The notes under the pieces: model-generated
The model's database searches: none
The model's input: only the letters and a program-made list of their open reading frames with translations
What the model was told of the DNA's origin: nothing
Origin: Acidobacteriota bacterium
GTDB lineage: Bacteria; Acidobacteriota; Thermoanaerobaculia; Multivoradales; JAHZIX01
Direction of reading: 5' to 3'
DNA length: 39,518 bases
Assembly (NCBI GenBank): GCA_034211275.1
Contig: JAXHTF010000043.1
Span: 1 to 39,518, forward strand
In this document: one piece after another, positions 8,676 to 18,551 of the stretch
Position numbering within the stretch: position 1 is the first letter of the stretch
How the letters are laid out: each line of letters starts with the position of its first letter
Translations under genes and position numbers: made by a program

Positions 8676-9551
8676 TTAGCGGCGGTAGCGCTGAGTCAGC
8701 AGTTGATCCAGGTGCGCGTCGATCCAGGCGCGGGCTTGGTGATAGTGCACGTAGAGCGCCTCGCGGCGCCGGAACTCCGGCGTGTGCAGCCGTCGGCGAC
8801 CTCCCACTACCGTGGCCGGTAGGTCGGCGTGGAGCATCTCGTGGTGCACCACCGACTCCACCACATAGAGCGGCACATCCACCCGGTCGAGGACCGGGTG
8901 GATGCGGATCAAGCCCTGCTCCGGCCCCGCTGGCAGCGGCCGGAAGGTACCCAGGTGGATGCTCTGGCGCCGCCGCCGCTTCCGCCGTCGGGGAGGGGAG
9001 GGAGATTTTCCCCAGCCGATGGCAACCTCCAGGCGATTTTCGAAGTATTGATGGTTGATACGGTCGCGGATCTCTCGCAGGTCGAAACATTGCCCCTCGG
9101 CGCGGAGGCTTCGTCGCCGGGGGCGTGGAGGAGCAGGGGAGTCCGCCGGGGCCTGGCGTCGATCCTCCCAATGGCCGCGGAAGTGCTCGCGGAGCACTGC
9201 CAGGGCCTGAGGTTTGCCCCGGCGTTCGCCAGCGGCGACCCGGCCCAGGGCCTCCAGCACCGGCTCCGGAGCTCCGGCGAAGCACCAATGCACCCGCACA
9301 TCGAAGCCGTCCGGGGTCGGCCGGGTGGACACGATGGTGCTGCGATTGTTGGTCAGGGTGAGCTTGGCCAGGTTTCCCGGCAGCCGGCGGTGGAGCTTGT
9401 GGAAGAACTCGTCCGCCGGTTCCCCCAGGTGGCTGCGGAGAGCTGCGGGGACTCGCACGGCGGGATTCTCGGCAGCATCCGCCAGCTGTTTCTGGGGTTT
9501 ACCGAATAGCCGCAGCTGATTTTCGGCGCGGGAGCGGGGGCCGGAAGCCAT
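8676..9551 (-). CDS. SprT-like zinc metalloprotease domain protein
   Basis: A 291-residue protein whose C-terminal half resembles the SprT/Spartan fold. It has FDLREIRDRINHQYFENRL (about 156-174), then LIRIHPVLDRVDVPLYVVES and the zinc motif HEMLH (His237, Glu238, His241), with a likely third ligand His256 in LHTPEF. The middle carries a very basic stretch (RRRKRRRRQ, 188-196), suited to nucleic-acid contact. The N-terminal 130 residues are not recognised. Spartan-type proteases cut DNA-bound proteins in eukaryotes; the role of bacterial SprT relatives is poorly known. It is divergent from the helical unknown gene at 9685. A TAGCCT element sits 6 nt before its ATG. Confidence 0.75.
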   Translation of the reverse strand: MASGPRSRAENQLRLFGKPQKQLADAAENPAVRVPAALRSHLGEPADEFFHKLHRRLPGNLAKLTLTNNRSTIVSTRPTPDGFDVRVHWCFAGAPEPVLEALGRVAAGERRGKPQALAVLREHFRGHWEDRRQAPADSPAPPRPRRRSLRAEGQCFDLREIRDRINHQYFENRLEVAIGWGKSPSPPRRRKRRRRQSIHLGTFRPLPAGPEQGLIRIHPVLDRVDVPLYVVESVVHHEMLHADLPATVVGGRRRLHTPEFRRREALYVHYHQARAWIDAHLDQLLTQRYRR

Positions 9552-9590
9552 GGTCGGAGGCTAGCACTTCAGCCCGGCCGCCGGGAACGA

Positions 9591-9596
9591 TAGAAT
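9591..9596 (+). promoter_or_regulatory. Probable -10 box before the helical unknown gene
   Basis: TAGAAT, with a weak -35-like TTCAGC 17 bp upstream. It would give a leader of about 80 nt ahead of the start at 9685. Confidence 0.35.
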
Positions 9597-9684
9597 AGGA
9601 AGGTTTTGGGATCTCGCAACAGACCCTGAGGGTCGATCGCCCGCCGCCGGGATCCTCCGGCGGCTTCGGCGCAGGAGTAGGATC

Positions 9685-10752
9685 GTGATTACCGGCAGCA
9701 AAGAAATGACGACCACGGTTCTCCAGGAGCACTTGGACGAGTTGCTCCAGCGGGCCGACGGCATGGACTTCACCGTCTCGGAGGAGACCCAGCGGGTGCC
9801 TGCCATCACCGAGGTGGTGCCCGGAGTGCGCGATCTGTTGGACTCGGCGGTGGAGGTGTTGCGGGCGATTCAGCAGCTCTACGAATCCGATGCGGTGCTG
9901 CAGAAGGTCGTGCCGGAGGACAGCGATCCCGATTCCCTCACCGATATCGGCGTGCTCATCTCCACCGAGATGGCCGCTCGGGGCATCGCGGACCTGGCCT
10001 TCGTCGCCCGTGGCGACTTGATGGCCTGCCGCCAGGAGCTCGCCAAGGCGGTGGAGCGGGAGAGCTATTGGCAGATGGCGTCCCGCTGCGACACCGGCTA
10101 CCGACACCTGCGGCGCGCGCTGATCTCCGTCGAATCGGCGATCTACGAGTTCGAGGGGCGGGAGCCCCCCCGGCGCCCGTGGGTGGATCTCTCCACGTCC
10201 CTGGAGATTCGGGAGGCTTTTGGAGGGCTCCGCCGGTCGGTGCTGGTGGACGAGAACGACCCCGCCCTCGACGTCGAAGCGCGCCTGCACCGGATGGCTG
10301 AACGGCTGGTGGCGCTGCGGGGGGAGCGCTACTACCCGCTCCTGCGCTTCGACGACCGGGTCGCCGTGCGCCGCCTCTACCAGCGCATCGTCGAATGGCA
10401 GGAAGGGCGCGCCGACGAGGAGGTGACCGGCCAGCGTCTGTGGCGGGACGTGGTGGGCTTTGCCGAGCTGCTGCGCCAGATCAACCACCGCGAGGAGCTG
10501 CGGGAGCACGATATTCGAACCGTGGCGACCTTGCTGCAGAAACTGGGGCCCCGCGGCACCAGTCCGAAGCCGCTCTCGGAAAAGGCTCAGGAGGAATTGT
10601 TCAGCCTGCGGGGGCTGGACAACGAACTAGACGGCCTCCTGGAGGTGATGGAGAGCTCCCCCGACGAGTCACCGCCGGACGAGCTGCGGACGGAGCTGGA
10701 GCGCCTTCAACGCTCCATGCTCCCCGGCGCCGGCCGCCGCGGGCCGTTCTAA
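9685..10752 (+). CDS. Uncharacterised helical protein
   Basis: A 355-residue soluble protein with no recognised family. Composition is rich in Glu, Arg, Leu and Asp, and long amphipathic helices are likely throughout, for example LQEHLDELLQRADGMDF, VRDLLDSAVEVLRAIQQLYE, MASRCDTGYRHLRRALISVE and RLHRMAERLVALRGERYY. No signal peptide, membrane helix, Cys cluster or nucleotide-binding motif is visible. The C-terminus (EEVMESSPDESPPDE-like, then RRGPF) looks disordered. GTG 9685 follows AGGAGTAGGATC and is the preferred start; ATG 9706 is an alternative. It diverges from the SprT-like gene and ends 9 bp before the convergent PLP enzyme gene. A structural or scaffold role is possible, but nothing shows it. 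Confidence 0.75.
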   Translation: MITGSKEMTTTVLQEHLDELLQRADGMDFTVSEETQRVPAITEVVPGVRDLLDSAVEVLRAIQQLYESDAVLQKVVPEDSDPDSLTDIGVLISTEMAARGIADLAFVARGDLMACRQELAKAVERESYWQMASRCDTGYRHLRRALISVESAIYEFEGREPPRRPWVDLSTSLEIREAFGGLRRSVLVDENDPALDVEARLHRMAERLVALRGERYYPLLRFDDRVAVRRLYQRIVEWQEGRADEEVTGQRLWRDVVGFAELLRQINHREELREHDIRTVATLLQKLGPRGTSPKPLSEKAQEELFSLRGLDNELDGLLEVMESSPDESPPDELRTELERLQRSMLPGAGRRGPF

Positions 10753-10761
10753 GGCCCCGTT

Positions 10762-11961
10762 TCAGCCCCCCGCGCCCACCGCCGCCGGACGGGCGATGGT
10801 GCTCAGGGCTTCCTCCAGGTCGGCGATGAGGTCGCCGGCATCTTCGATCCCCACCGACAGCCGGATCAGCCCCGGATCCACCGCCAGGTCCGACTCTGAG
10901 ACCGATAGGTGGGTCATGGCGGCGGGAACCTCGATGAGGGATTCGACGCCGCCCAGGGACTCGGCGAGGGTGAACAGGCGGGTGGTTCGGGCCACCTGAG
11001 CCGCCGCCTCGGCGCCGCCGGGGACGATGAAGGAAATGATGCCGGCGCCGCCGGCCATCTGCCGCTGCGCCAGCTCGTGCTGGGGGTGGCTCTCCAAGAA
11101 CGGATAGATCACCTGGTCCACCATCGGCTGGCGCTCCAGGAAACGGGCGATCTCCAGGCCGTTGGCGCTGTGGGCGGCCATGCGCAGGGCCAAGGTCTTG
11201 ATCCCCCGCAGGGTCAGGAAGCAATCCATCGGGCCGGGTACCGCGCCGATGCCGTTCTGGAGGAACTTGAGCTCCTCGTAGAGCTCGGCGTCGTTCACCA
11301 CCACCATGCCGCCCACCACGTCCGAGTGGCCGCCGATGTACTTGGTGGTGCTGTGGATGACCAGGTCCGCCCCCAAGGGGAGAGGACGCTGGAGCATCGG
11401 CGAGGCGAAGGTGTTGTCCACTCCCAGGAGGGCGCCGTGGTCTTGGGTGAGCTCGGCGATGGCGGCGATGTCGGTGAGCCGGAGCAGGGGATTGGTGGGG
11501 GTCTCCAACCACACCAGCCGGGTGCTGGGGCGCAGCGCCTGGGCCACCGCTTCCCGGTCTCCGGTATCGACGAAGGTGAAGTCCAAACCCTGGCGGCGCA
11601 GGATCTTGTCGAAGAGGCGGAAAGTGCCGCCGTAGACATCGTTGCCGGAGATCACATGATCCCCCGGCGAGAGCATTCGCAGCACCGTGTCGATGGCCGC
11701 CATGCCGGAAGCGAAGGCAAGGGCGTGCTCGCCCTCCTCGAGGGTGGCCATGGCGGTCTGCAGCGCCGTGCGGGTGGGATTGTCGGTGCGGGAATACTCA
11801 TACCCGGAGTGCTGGCCCACGTCCTTCTGGGCGTAGGTGGAGGTCTGATAGATAGGAGTCATGACCGCGCCGGTCATGGGGTCCAGCTGGACACCGGCGT
11901 GCACTGCCCGGGTCTTGGGAGCGAGGTTGGAAGCGGGATCCTTGGTCGAACGATCAGACAT
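10762..11961 (-). CDS. Cys/Met-metabolism PLP enzyme (cystathionine gamma-synthase/lyase family)
   Basis: A 399-residue fold-type I PLP enzyme of the trans-sulfuration family. Motifs are YSRTDNPTR (substrate/PLP contacts), FASGMAAI, NDVYGGTFRLF with Tyr110 stacking on PLP, ETPTNPLL, DNTFASP and the Schiff-base segment HSTTKYIGGHSD with Lys207. ESLGGVESLIEVPAAMTH near the C-terminus carries a Glu at the place where gamma-lyases usually have one, which tilts the call toward cystathionine gamma-lyase, but gamma-synthase, beta-lyase or methionine gamma-lyase activity cannot be excluded. No other methionine or cysteine gene is in the window. The 266-nt leader is rich in hairpins. Family is certain; exact reaction is not. 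Confidence 0.88.
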   Translation of the reverse strand: MSDRSTKDPASNLAPKTRAVHAGVQLDPMTGAVMTPIYQTSTYAQKDVGQHSGYEYSRTDNPTRTALQTAMATLEEGEHALAFASGMAAIDTVLRMLSPGDHVISGNDVYGGTFRLFDKILRRQGLDFTFVDTGDREAVAQALRPSTRLVWLETPTNPLLRLTDIAAIAELTQDHGALLGVDNTFASPMLQRPLPLGADLVIHSTTKYIGGHSDVVGGMVVVNDAELYEELKFLQNGIGAVPGPMDCFLTLRGIKTLALRMAAHSANGLEIARFLERQPMVDQVIYPFLESHPQHELAQRQMAGGAGIISFIVPGGAEAAAQVARTTRLFTLAESLGGVESLIEVPAAMTHLSVSESDLAVDPGLIRLSVGIEDAGDLIADLEEALSTIARPAAVGAGG

Positions 11962-12095
11962 GGAGAAGGCTCCTGATGAAGGTGCCCACGATGAAAAGAC
12001 CCGTGATGAAGGGTTTCACGGTGGGCTGAATCCTCGTCGGTGAATTCGCGAGAGCTCTGGAAGGAGCGCCGGCGAGGATCGATTGAGTCGAAAGT

Positions 12096-12142
12096 CCGCG
12101 CGGGGACCGGCGCGGCTGAGGGAAGGTTCCAGGTCCCTTCCC
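12096..12142 (-). promoter_or_regulatory. Two consecutive hairpins in the leader of the PLP enzyme gene
   Basis: Reading on the minus strand, arms GGGAAGG/CCTTCCC (12142-12120, 9-nt loop) are followed at once by CCGCGC/GCGCGG (12115-12096). Upstream lies GTAC-N5-GTAC (12164-12152). The 266-nt gene-free stretch 11962-12227 otherwise shows nothing. It does not match the S-box (SAM-I) core, so it is only a candidate leader regulator. Confidence 0.35.
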
Positions 12143-12227
12143 GAACTGATTGTACGTGCTGTACGCGAGAGGGTTCAAATCAGGACGAGATGAGTCCTCT
12201 TCCCGTCCCGGATCCATGGGCTGCAGC

Positions 12228-15086
<2,859 letters not shown>

Positions 15087-15162
15087 CCCGCTCTCTCGGC
15101 CGGTTGGCCTGAAGTGCTGGTCTTACGGGCCGCTGGCCTGATGGGCGTTTCGCCGAGACTTC

Positions 15163-15606
15163 TCAGTCGTCGCTCGAGCGCACCGAAATCACCGGGCACT
15201 GCGCATTGTGCAGCACCTTCTGGGTCGTGCTGCCGAAGATCATCTGACCCACCGAGCCGAATCCGCGGGTGGCCATGACGATGAAGTCGGCGCCCACCTC
15301 GTCGGCACAGGCGACGATCTCCGCCGCCGGGTTGCCAATGCGCAGGATCGCCTCCACGGGCTTGTCCCCCAGGAGCTTCGCCGCCAGCTTGTCGAGGGAT
15401 TCGCGGGCGAGATCCTCGTGGCGTTGCCGGATGTCTTTGCGCTGTTGCTCGGTGGTCATGCCCAGCGGCGGCATGCGGTCTTCCGCCACGTAGATCAGCT
15501 TGAGGTCGGCATCCAGGGCTTCGGCAAGGTCGGCGGCGGCGAGGACGCCGGCGCTGGCGGCCTCGGAGAAGTCGGTGGTTGCAAGCACGGTATTGTATTT
15601 CGACAC
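15163..15606 (-). CDS. Universal stress protein, single domain
   Basis: A 147-residue UspA-family protein: YNTVLATTDFSEAASAGVLA at the start, DLKLIYVAED in the second strand, and ADFIVMATRGFGSVGQMIFG near the end, followed by STTQKVLHNAQCPVISVRS. The ATP-binding pattern G-x2-G-x9-G-S/T has Ala in place of the first Gly (ATRG...FGS), so nucleotide binding is uncertain. GTG 15606 is preferred because AAGGGG lies 6 nt upstream; ATG 15621 would add five residues. A TGGACC/TACATT promoter-like pair on the minus strand at 15719-15747 could drive it. It diverges from the tandem-Usp gene at 15883. Confidence 0.9.
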   Translation of the reverse strand: MSKYNTVLATTDFSEAASAGVLAAADLAEALDADLKLIYVAEDRMPPLGMTTEQQRKDIRQRHEDLARESLDKLAAKLLGDKPVEAILRIGNPAAEIVACADEVGADFIVMATRGFGSVGQMIFGSTTQKVLHNAQCPVISVRSSDD

Positions 15607-15882
15607 GAGATCCCCTTCCATGGCAGCCTGCGCGGGCACTGCGCTCCGAATCGGCCGCGTGAGTTTCCTAGCTTCGGAGGTCGAGGCGCGGGCCGGAGCC
15701 CGAATCCTCCCCCCTTCTAATGTATCGGTCCCCGGGGAGCTGGTCCAGAGGCCGCGGCTGCGATAAAAAGGGGGTAGGAAGATCGCCGTGTCGGCGATGC
15801 AATGCCGGCGCTCCCAACGACCGCCGGGGCTCTGAGGAGCCGCGAGACCGATCCCGCGGCCTCCACTCTGCGAGGTGAGATC

Positions 15883-16809
15883 ATGACGACTATCCAGAAG
15901 ATTCTCTTTCCTACCGACTTTTCCCGTTGCGCCGATCAGGCTCTCAGCCACGCCGCCTTCCTGGCGCGCCGCTTCGGTGCGGAGCTCCACCTGCTCCACG
16001 CCGTCGTGCTCCACGGCGACGATCCGGCCAACCCGATCTACGAGTTCCCGGACCCCGACGAGCTATACCGTCTGGCGGAGGAGGCGGCGAAGCAGCGCCT
16101 CGAAGGCTTGTTGCCGGAGGTCGGTAGCGAGCTCAAGATCCATCGCGCTCACCGCCGGGGCATCGCGCCGGCGGCGGTGATCCTCGAATACGCTTCGGAG
16201 GTGGGGGTCGACCTCATCATCGTCGGCACCCACGGTCGCCGCGGCCTCGGCAGATTGGTGCTCGGCAGCGTCGCCGAAGAGGTGGTGCGCCTGGCTTCCT
16301 GCCCGGTGATGACCCTGCGGGAGCAGGAGGATCCCCGGCCCGTGGAGGCGCTGGAGCGGATCCTGGTGCCGGTGGACTTCTCCGATCCTTCCAAGCGTGC
16401 CCTGGATTCGGCGGTGGAGCTGGCGCGGGTCTACGATTCCCACCTGCAGCTGCTGCACGTGGTCCAGCCCATGGCCTACCCGCAGGTCTATTTCCCCGGC
16501 AGCACCTCCGCCGTCACCGCCGACTACGCGGCCATCACCCGCTACTCCCAGGAGGGGTTGGACGAGCTGGCGGCGGAGTATCCCCAGCTCAAGGGACGCA
16601 TCTCCACCCACGTGCTGGAGGGGTACCCCGCCACCACCATCAGCGATTTCGCCAAGGACCACGACAGCGACCTCGTGGTCATCTCCACCCACGGCCACAC
16701 CGGTCTGGCTCACCTGCTCCTGGGCAGCGTGGCGGAGAAGGTGGTGCGCCTGGCGGAGATGCCGGTCTTCGTGGTCAAGGCCTTCGAGGGGGGAGAAGAG
16801 GAGTCGTAG
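15883..16809 (+). CDS. Tandem universal stress protein
   Basis: A 308-residue protein made of two Usp domains. Domain 1 (about 1-148) begins TIQKILFPTDFSRCADQALS and has the complete ATP motif GTHGRRGLGRLVLGS. Domain 2 (about 153-305) begins LERILVPVDFSDPSKRALDS and has STHGHTGLAHLLLGS, in which the first Gly is Ser. Each is followed by the usual VAE(E/K)VVRLA...PV strand. Tandem Usps are general stress proteins induced on growth arrest or energy limitation; no specific partner is indicated. ATG 15883 follows GAGGTGAGATC. The frame is open upstream but with no family similarity. Confidence 0.92.
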   Translation: MTTIQKILFPTDFSRCADQALSHAAFLARRFGAELHLLHAVVLHGDDPANPIYEFPDPDELYRLAEEAAKQRLEGLLPEVGSELKIHRAHRRGIAPAAVILEYASEVGVDLIIVGTHGRRGLGRLVLGSVAEEVVRLASCPVMTLREQEDPRPVEALERILVPVDFSDPSKRALDSAVELARVYDSHLQLLHVVQPMAYPQVYFPGSTSAVTADYAAITRYSQEGLDELAAEYPQLKGRISTHVLEGYPATTISDFAKDHDSDLVVISTHGHTGLAHLLLGSVAEKVVRLAEMPVFVVKAFEGGEEES

Positions 16810-16861
16810 GGCTCCTGCGAGCTACTGCGCGAGTAGGAAGAGCTGCGTTTGCGGCACCCCC

Positions 16862-16911
16862 GCCCGGGGATCAATCCCCGGGCTAAGTAGGCACCGCCGG
16901 ATGAATCCGGC
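16862..16911 (+). repeat. REP-like unit A (two hairpins)
   Basis: Hairpin one has 9-bp arms GCCCGGGGA/TCCCCGGGC (16862-16883). A 12-nt spacer TAAGTAGGCACC follows, then GCCGGA/TCCGGC (16896-16911). Unit B is the same arrangement on the other strand. Confidence 0.75.
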
Positions 16912-16947
16912 TCCCTGAGGACCATCCTGCCCATCTTCGGTTCCGGA

Positions 16948-16997
16948 GCCGGCGGAGCCGGCGGTATTTGAGTAGCCCGGGGTTTTTATCCCCGGGC
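16948..16997 (-). repeat. REP-like unit B, inverted relative to unit A
   Basis: On the minus strand GCCCGGGG/CCCCGGGC (16997-16975) is followed by a 12-nt spacer TACTCAAATACC and GCCGGC/GCCGGC (16962-16948). Order, spacer length and flanking TCC match unit A, giving a REPIN-like pair about 36 nt apart. Confidence 0.75.
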
Positions 16998-17055
16998 GGA
17001 GGTGGGGGAGGCTCCAGCGTTGCCTGCATGGATCCCAGGGCCCAACAACTCCCTT

Positions 17056-17085
17056 CGTCATTCCCGCGGACGCGGGAATCCACGC
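17056..17085 (+). repeat. REP-like palindrome, copy 1 of second pair
   Basis: A 30-bp unit beginning CGTCATTCCCGCGGACGCGG and ending AATCCACGC. It contains the arms ATTCCCGCG/CGCGGGAAT, a palindrome type seen as intergenic repeats in many proteobacteria. Confidence 0.75.
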
Positions 17086-17169
17086 GGTGGTGAGTAGTGA
17101 GCGTTGCCGGCTTCGAGCTGTCGTTGCTGGCCAGTCTGCCCATCTAGGCGGCGCGGTCTCCCCAGAAAG

Positions 17170-17199
17170 GCGTGGACTCCCGCGTTCGCGGGAGTGACG
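17170..17199 (-). repeat. REP-like palindrome, copy 2, inverted
   Basis: Read on the minus strand it matches copy 1 at 27 of 30 positions, starting CGTCACTCCCGCGAACGCGG. The changes in its two arms compensate (ACTCCC/GGGAGT), so the hairpin is preserved. Confidence 0.75.
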
Positions 17200-17322
17200 G
17201 GGTGGGTCGAGGGAGTGTTGGAGCCAGCAGGAGACGGCGTCGACCAGGTGGTGAAGCCTCGGTCACTGCTTGCCTGCGCCGAAGTCCCGGTGACCGCCCC
17301 GCCACATTTCCGTGACGCTCCC

Positions 17323-17351
17323 TTGACAGCACTAATGCTCATCTGTAGCAT
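17323..17351 (+). promoter_or_regulatory. nadABC promoter P1
   Basis: A perfect -35 TTGACA (17323-17328) and TAGCAT (17346-17351) are 17 bp apart. Operator 1 covers the -10. Confidence 0.55.
17335..17351. promoter_or_regulatory. Operator-like dyad 1 upstream of nadA
   Basis: ATGCTCATCTGTAGCAT, part of the perfect 7-bp dyad TAATGCT-N7-AGCATTA (17333-17353), overlaps the P1 -10. It shares 12 of 17 positions with dyad 2. Confidence 0.6.
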
Positions 17352-17360
17352 TACTCCCGT

Positions 17361-17384
17361 AGGCCAGTTGCGGCCTGCTTTTTT
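17361..17384 (+). terminator. Terminator- or attenuator-like hairpin in nad leader
   Basis: Arms AGGCC/GGCCT with a 6-nt loop are followed by GC and six Ts. It lies just after the P1 start region and before P2, so it could stop upstream or P1 transcripts. Confidence 0.5.
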
Positions 17385-17397
17385 AGCGCCTTATTAT
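17368..17397 (+). promoter_or_regulatory. Possible nadABC promoter P2
   Basis: TTGCGG (17368-17373) and TATTAT (17392-17397) are 18 bp apart. The -10 touches operator 2, and the leader would be about 38 nt with a good ribosome-binding site. Confidence 0.4.
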
Positions 17398-17412
17398 GCT
17401 CAACTTGAGTAT
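17396..17412. promoter_or_regulatory. Operator-like dyad 2 upstream of nadA
   Basis: ATGCTCAACTTGAGTAT, the core of TATGCTCAA-C-TTGAGTATA (17395-17413; 8 of 9 arm positions pair). Same length and pattern as dyad 1, centred 61 bp away. Confidence 0.6.
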
Positions 17413-17441
17413 AAGTGATTCCGAGCAGCAAGGAGGCCTCC

Positions 17442-18551
17442 ATGCCCACTGCCCCCAATTCTGACTTCTCGAGCCCCGCGCTCTCCTCTGCGGAGCTTTC
17501 CTATACGCCGGAGGTGGCCGCCGCGACGGCGCCCATCTACGAGCGCGTCCGCGACGTCATCCCCGAGCTCGAGTGGCCGGTGCACGCGCCCTACGTCGAA
17601 GCCATCAACCGCCTCAAGGCCGAGCGCAACGCCATCATCCTGGCCCACAACTATCAGACGCCGGAGATCTTCCACGGCGTCGCCGACCTCACCGGCGACT
17701 CCCTGGCTTTGGCGCGCATGGCGGTGGAGGCGGAGGCGGACACCATCGTGCTCTGCGGCGTCCACTTCATGGCCGAGACCGCCAAGCTGCTCAATCCCAG
17801 CAAGAAGGTCTTGATTCCGGACCTCGAGGCCGGCTGCTCGCTGGCGTCGTCCATCACCGGCGCCGACGTCCGCCTGCTCAAGGAGCGTTATCCCGGCGTG
17901 CCGGTGGTGACCTACGTCAATACCTCCGCTGACGTCAAAGCCGAGACCGACGTCTGCTGCACCTCCGCCAACGCCGTGGAGGTGGTGGAGTCCCTGGGGG
18001 TGGATCGGGTGATCTTCCTGCCGGACGAGTACCTCGGCCACCACGTGGCACAGCAGACCGATGTCGAGCTGATCCTCTGGCACGGTCACTGCGAGGTCCA
18101 CGAGCGTTTCACCGGCGAGCAGCTGCGGGCTTTCCGCGCCCAATACGATGATCTTCAGATCCTCGCTCACCCCGAGTGTCCCCAGGACGTGCTGAAGGAG
18201 GCCGACTTCGTCGGTTCCACTTCGGGCATGATCCAGGCGGTGGGGGAGCGCCAGCCCAAGCGGGTGGTGATGATCACCGAGTGCTCCATGAGCGACAACG
18301 TTTCCGTGGAGCATCCCAAGGTGGAGTTCATCCGCCCCTGCAATCTCTGCCCGCATATGAAGCGCATCACCCTGCCGAAGATTCTCGACAGCCTGCTTCA
18401 CGGCCGCTACGAGGTGGAGGTGGCCCCGGAGGTGGCGCAGCGCGCTCGCCGGGCGGTGGAGAGGATGCTCGAGGTCGGACGGGGCAAAGACGCCAGCGTT
18501 CCCGTTGCCTCTCAGGCCTCCCAGGCCTCCCCGGCCGCGGTGGCCGGATGA
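17442..18551 (+). CDS. nadA: Quinolinate synthase
   Basis: A 369-residue [4Fe-4S] enzyme that condenses iminoaspartate with dihydroxyacetone phosphate to quinolinate, step two of de novo NAD synthesis. Visible segments are [59 protein letters not shown] and [24 protein letters not shown] follows near the end. Likely cluster ligands are Cys105, Cys172 or Cys173, and Cys303. A Ser/Ala/Gln tail ([13 protein letters not shown]) is family-atypical and probably disordered. ATG 17442 is chosen for AGGAGG 5 nt upstream; an in-frame GTG at 17415 lies within the control region. The stop overlaps the nadB start (ATGA), so nadA, nadB and nadC form a coupled operon. Confidence 0.97.
   Translation: MPTAPNSDFSSPALSSAELSYTPEVAAATAPIYERVRDVIPELEWPVHAPYVEAINRLKAERNAIILAHNYQTPEIFHGVADLTGDSLALARMAVEAEADTIVLCGVHFMAETAKLLNPSKKVLIPDLEAGCSLASSITGADVRLLKERYPGVPVVTYVNTSADVKAETDVCCTSANAVEVVESLGVDRVIFLPDEYLGHHVAQQTDVELILWHGHCEVHERFTGEQLRAFRAQYDDLQILAHPECPQDVLKEADFVGSTSGMIQAVGERQPKRVVMITECSMSDNVSVEHPKVEFIRPCNLCPHMKRITLPKILDSLLHGRYEVEVAPEVAQRARRAVERMLEVGRGKDASVPVASQASQASPAAVAG

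Larger units (their letters stand above)
16810..17441. other. Gene-free region: REP-like palindromes and nad control region
   Basis: No convincing gene lies in these 632 bp. The left two thirds hold two inverted pairs of palindromic units (16862-16997 and 17056-17199). The right third holds the nadABC promoters, two operator-like dyads and a terminator-like hairpin. Confidence 0.7.

Noticed and set aside
11962-12227. SAM-I riboswitch before the trans-sulfuration gene
   Set aside because: The conserved S-box core elements are absent from the minus-strand leader.
16862-17199. CRISPR array from repeated palindromes
   Set aside because: There are two different inverted pairs, not direct repeats with uniform spacers, and no cas gene is nearby.
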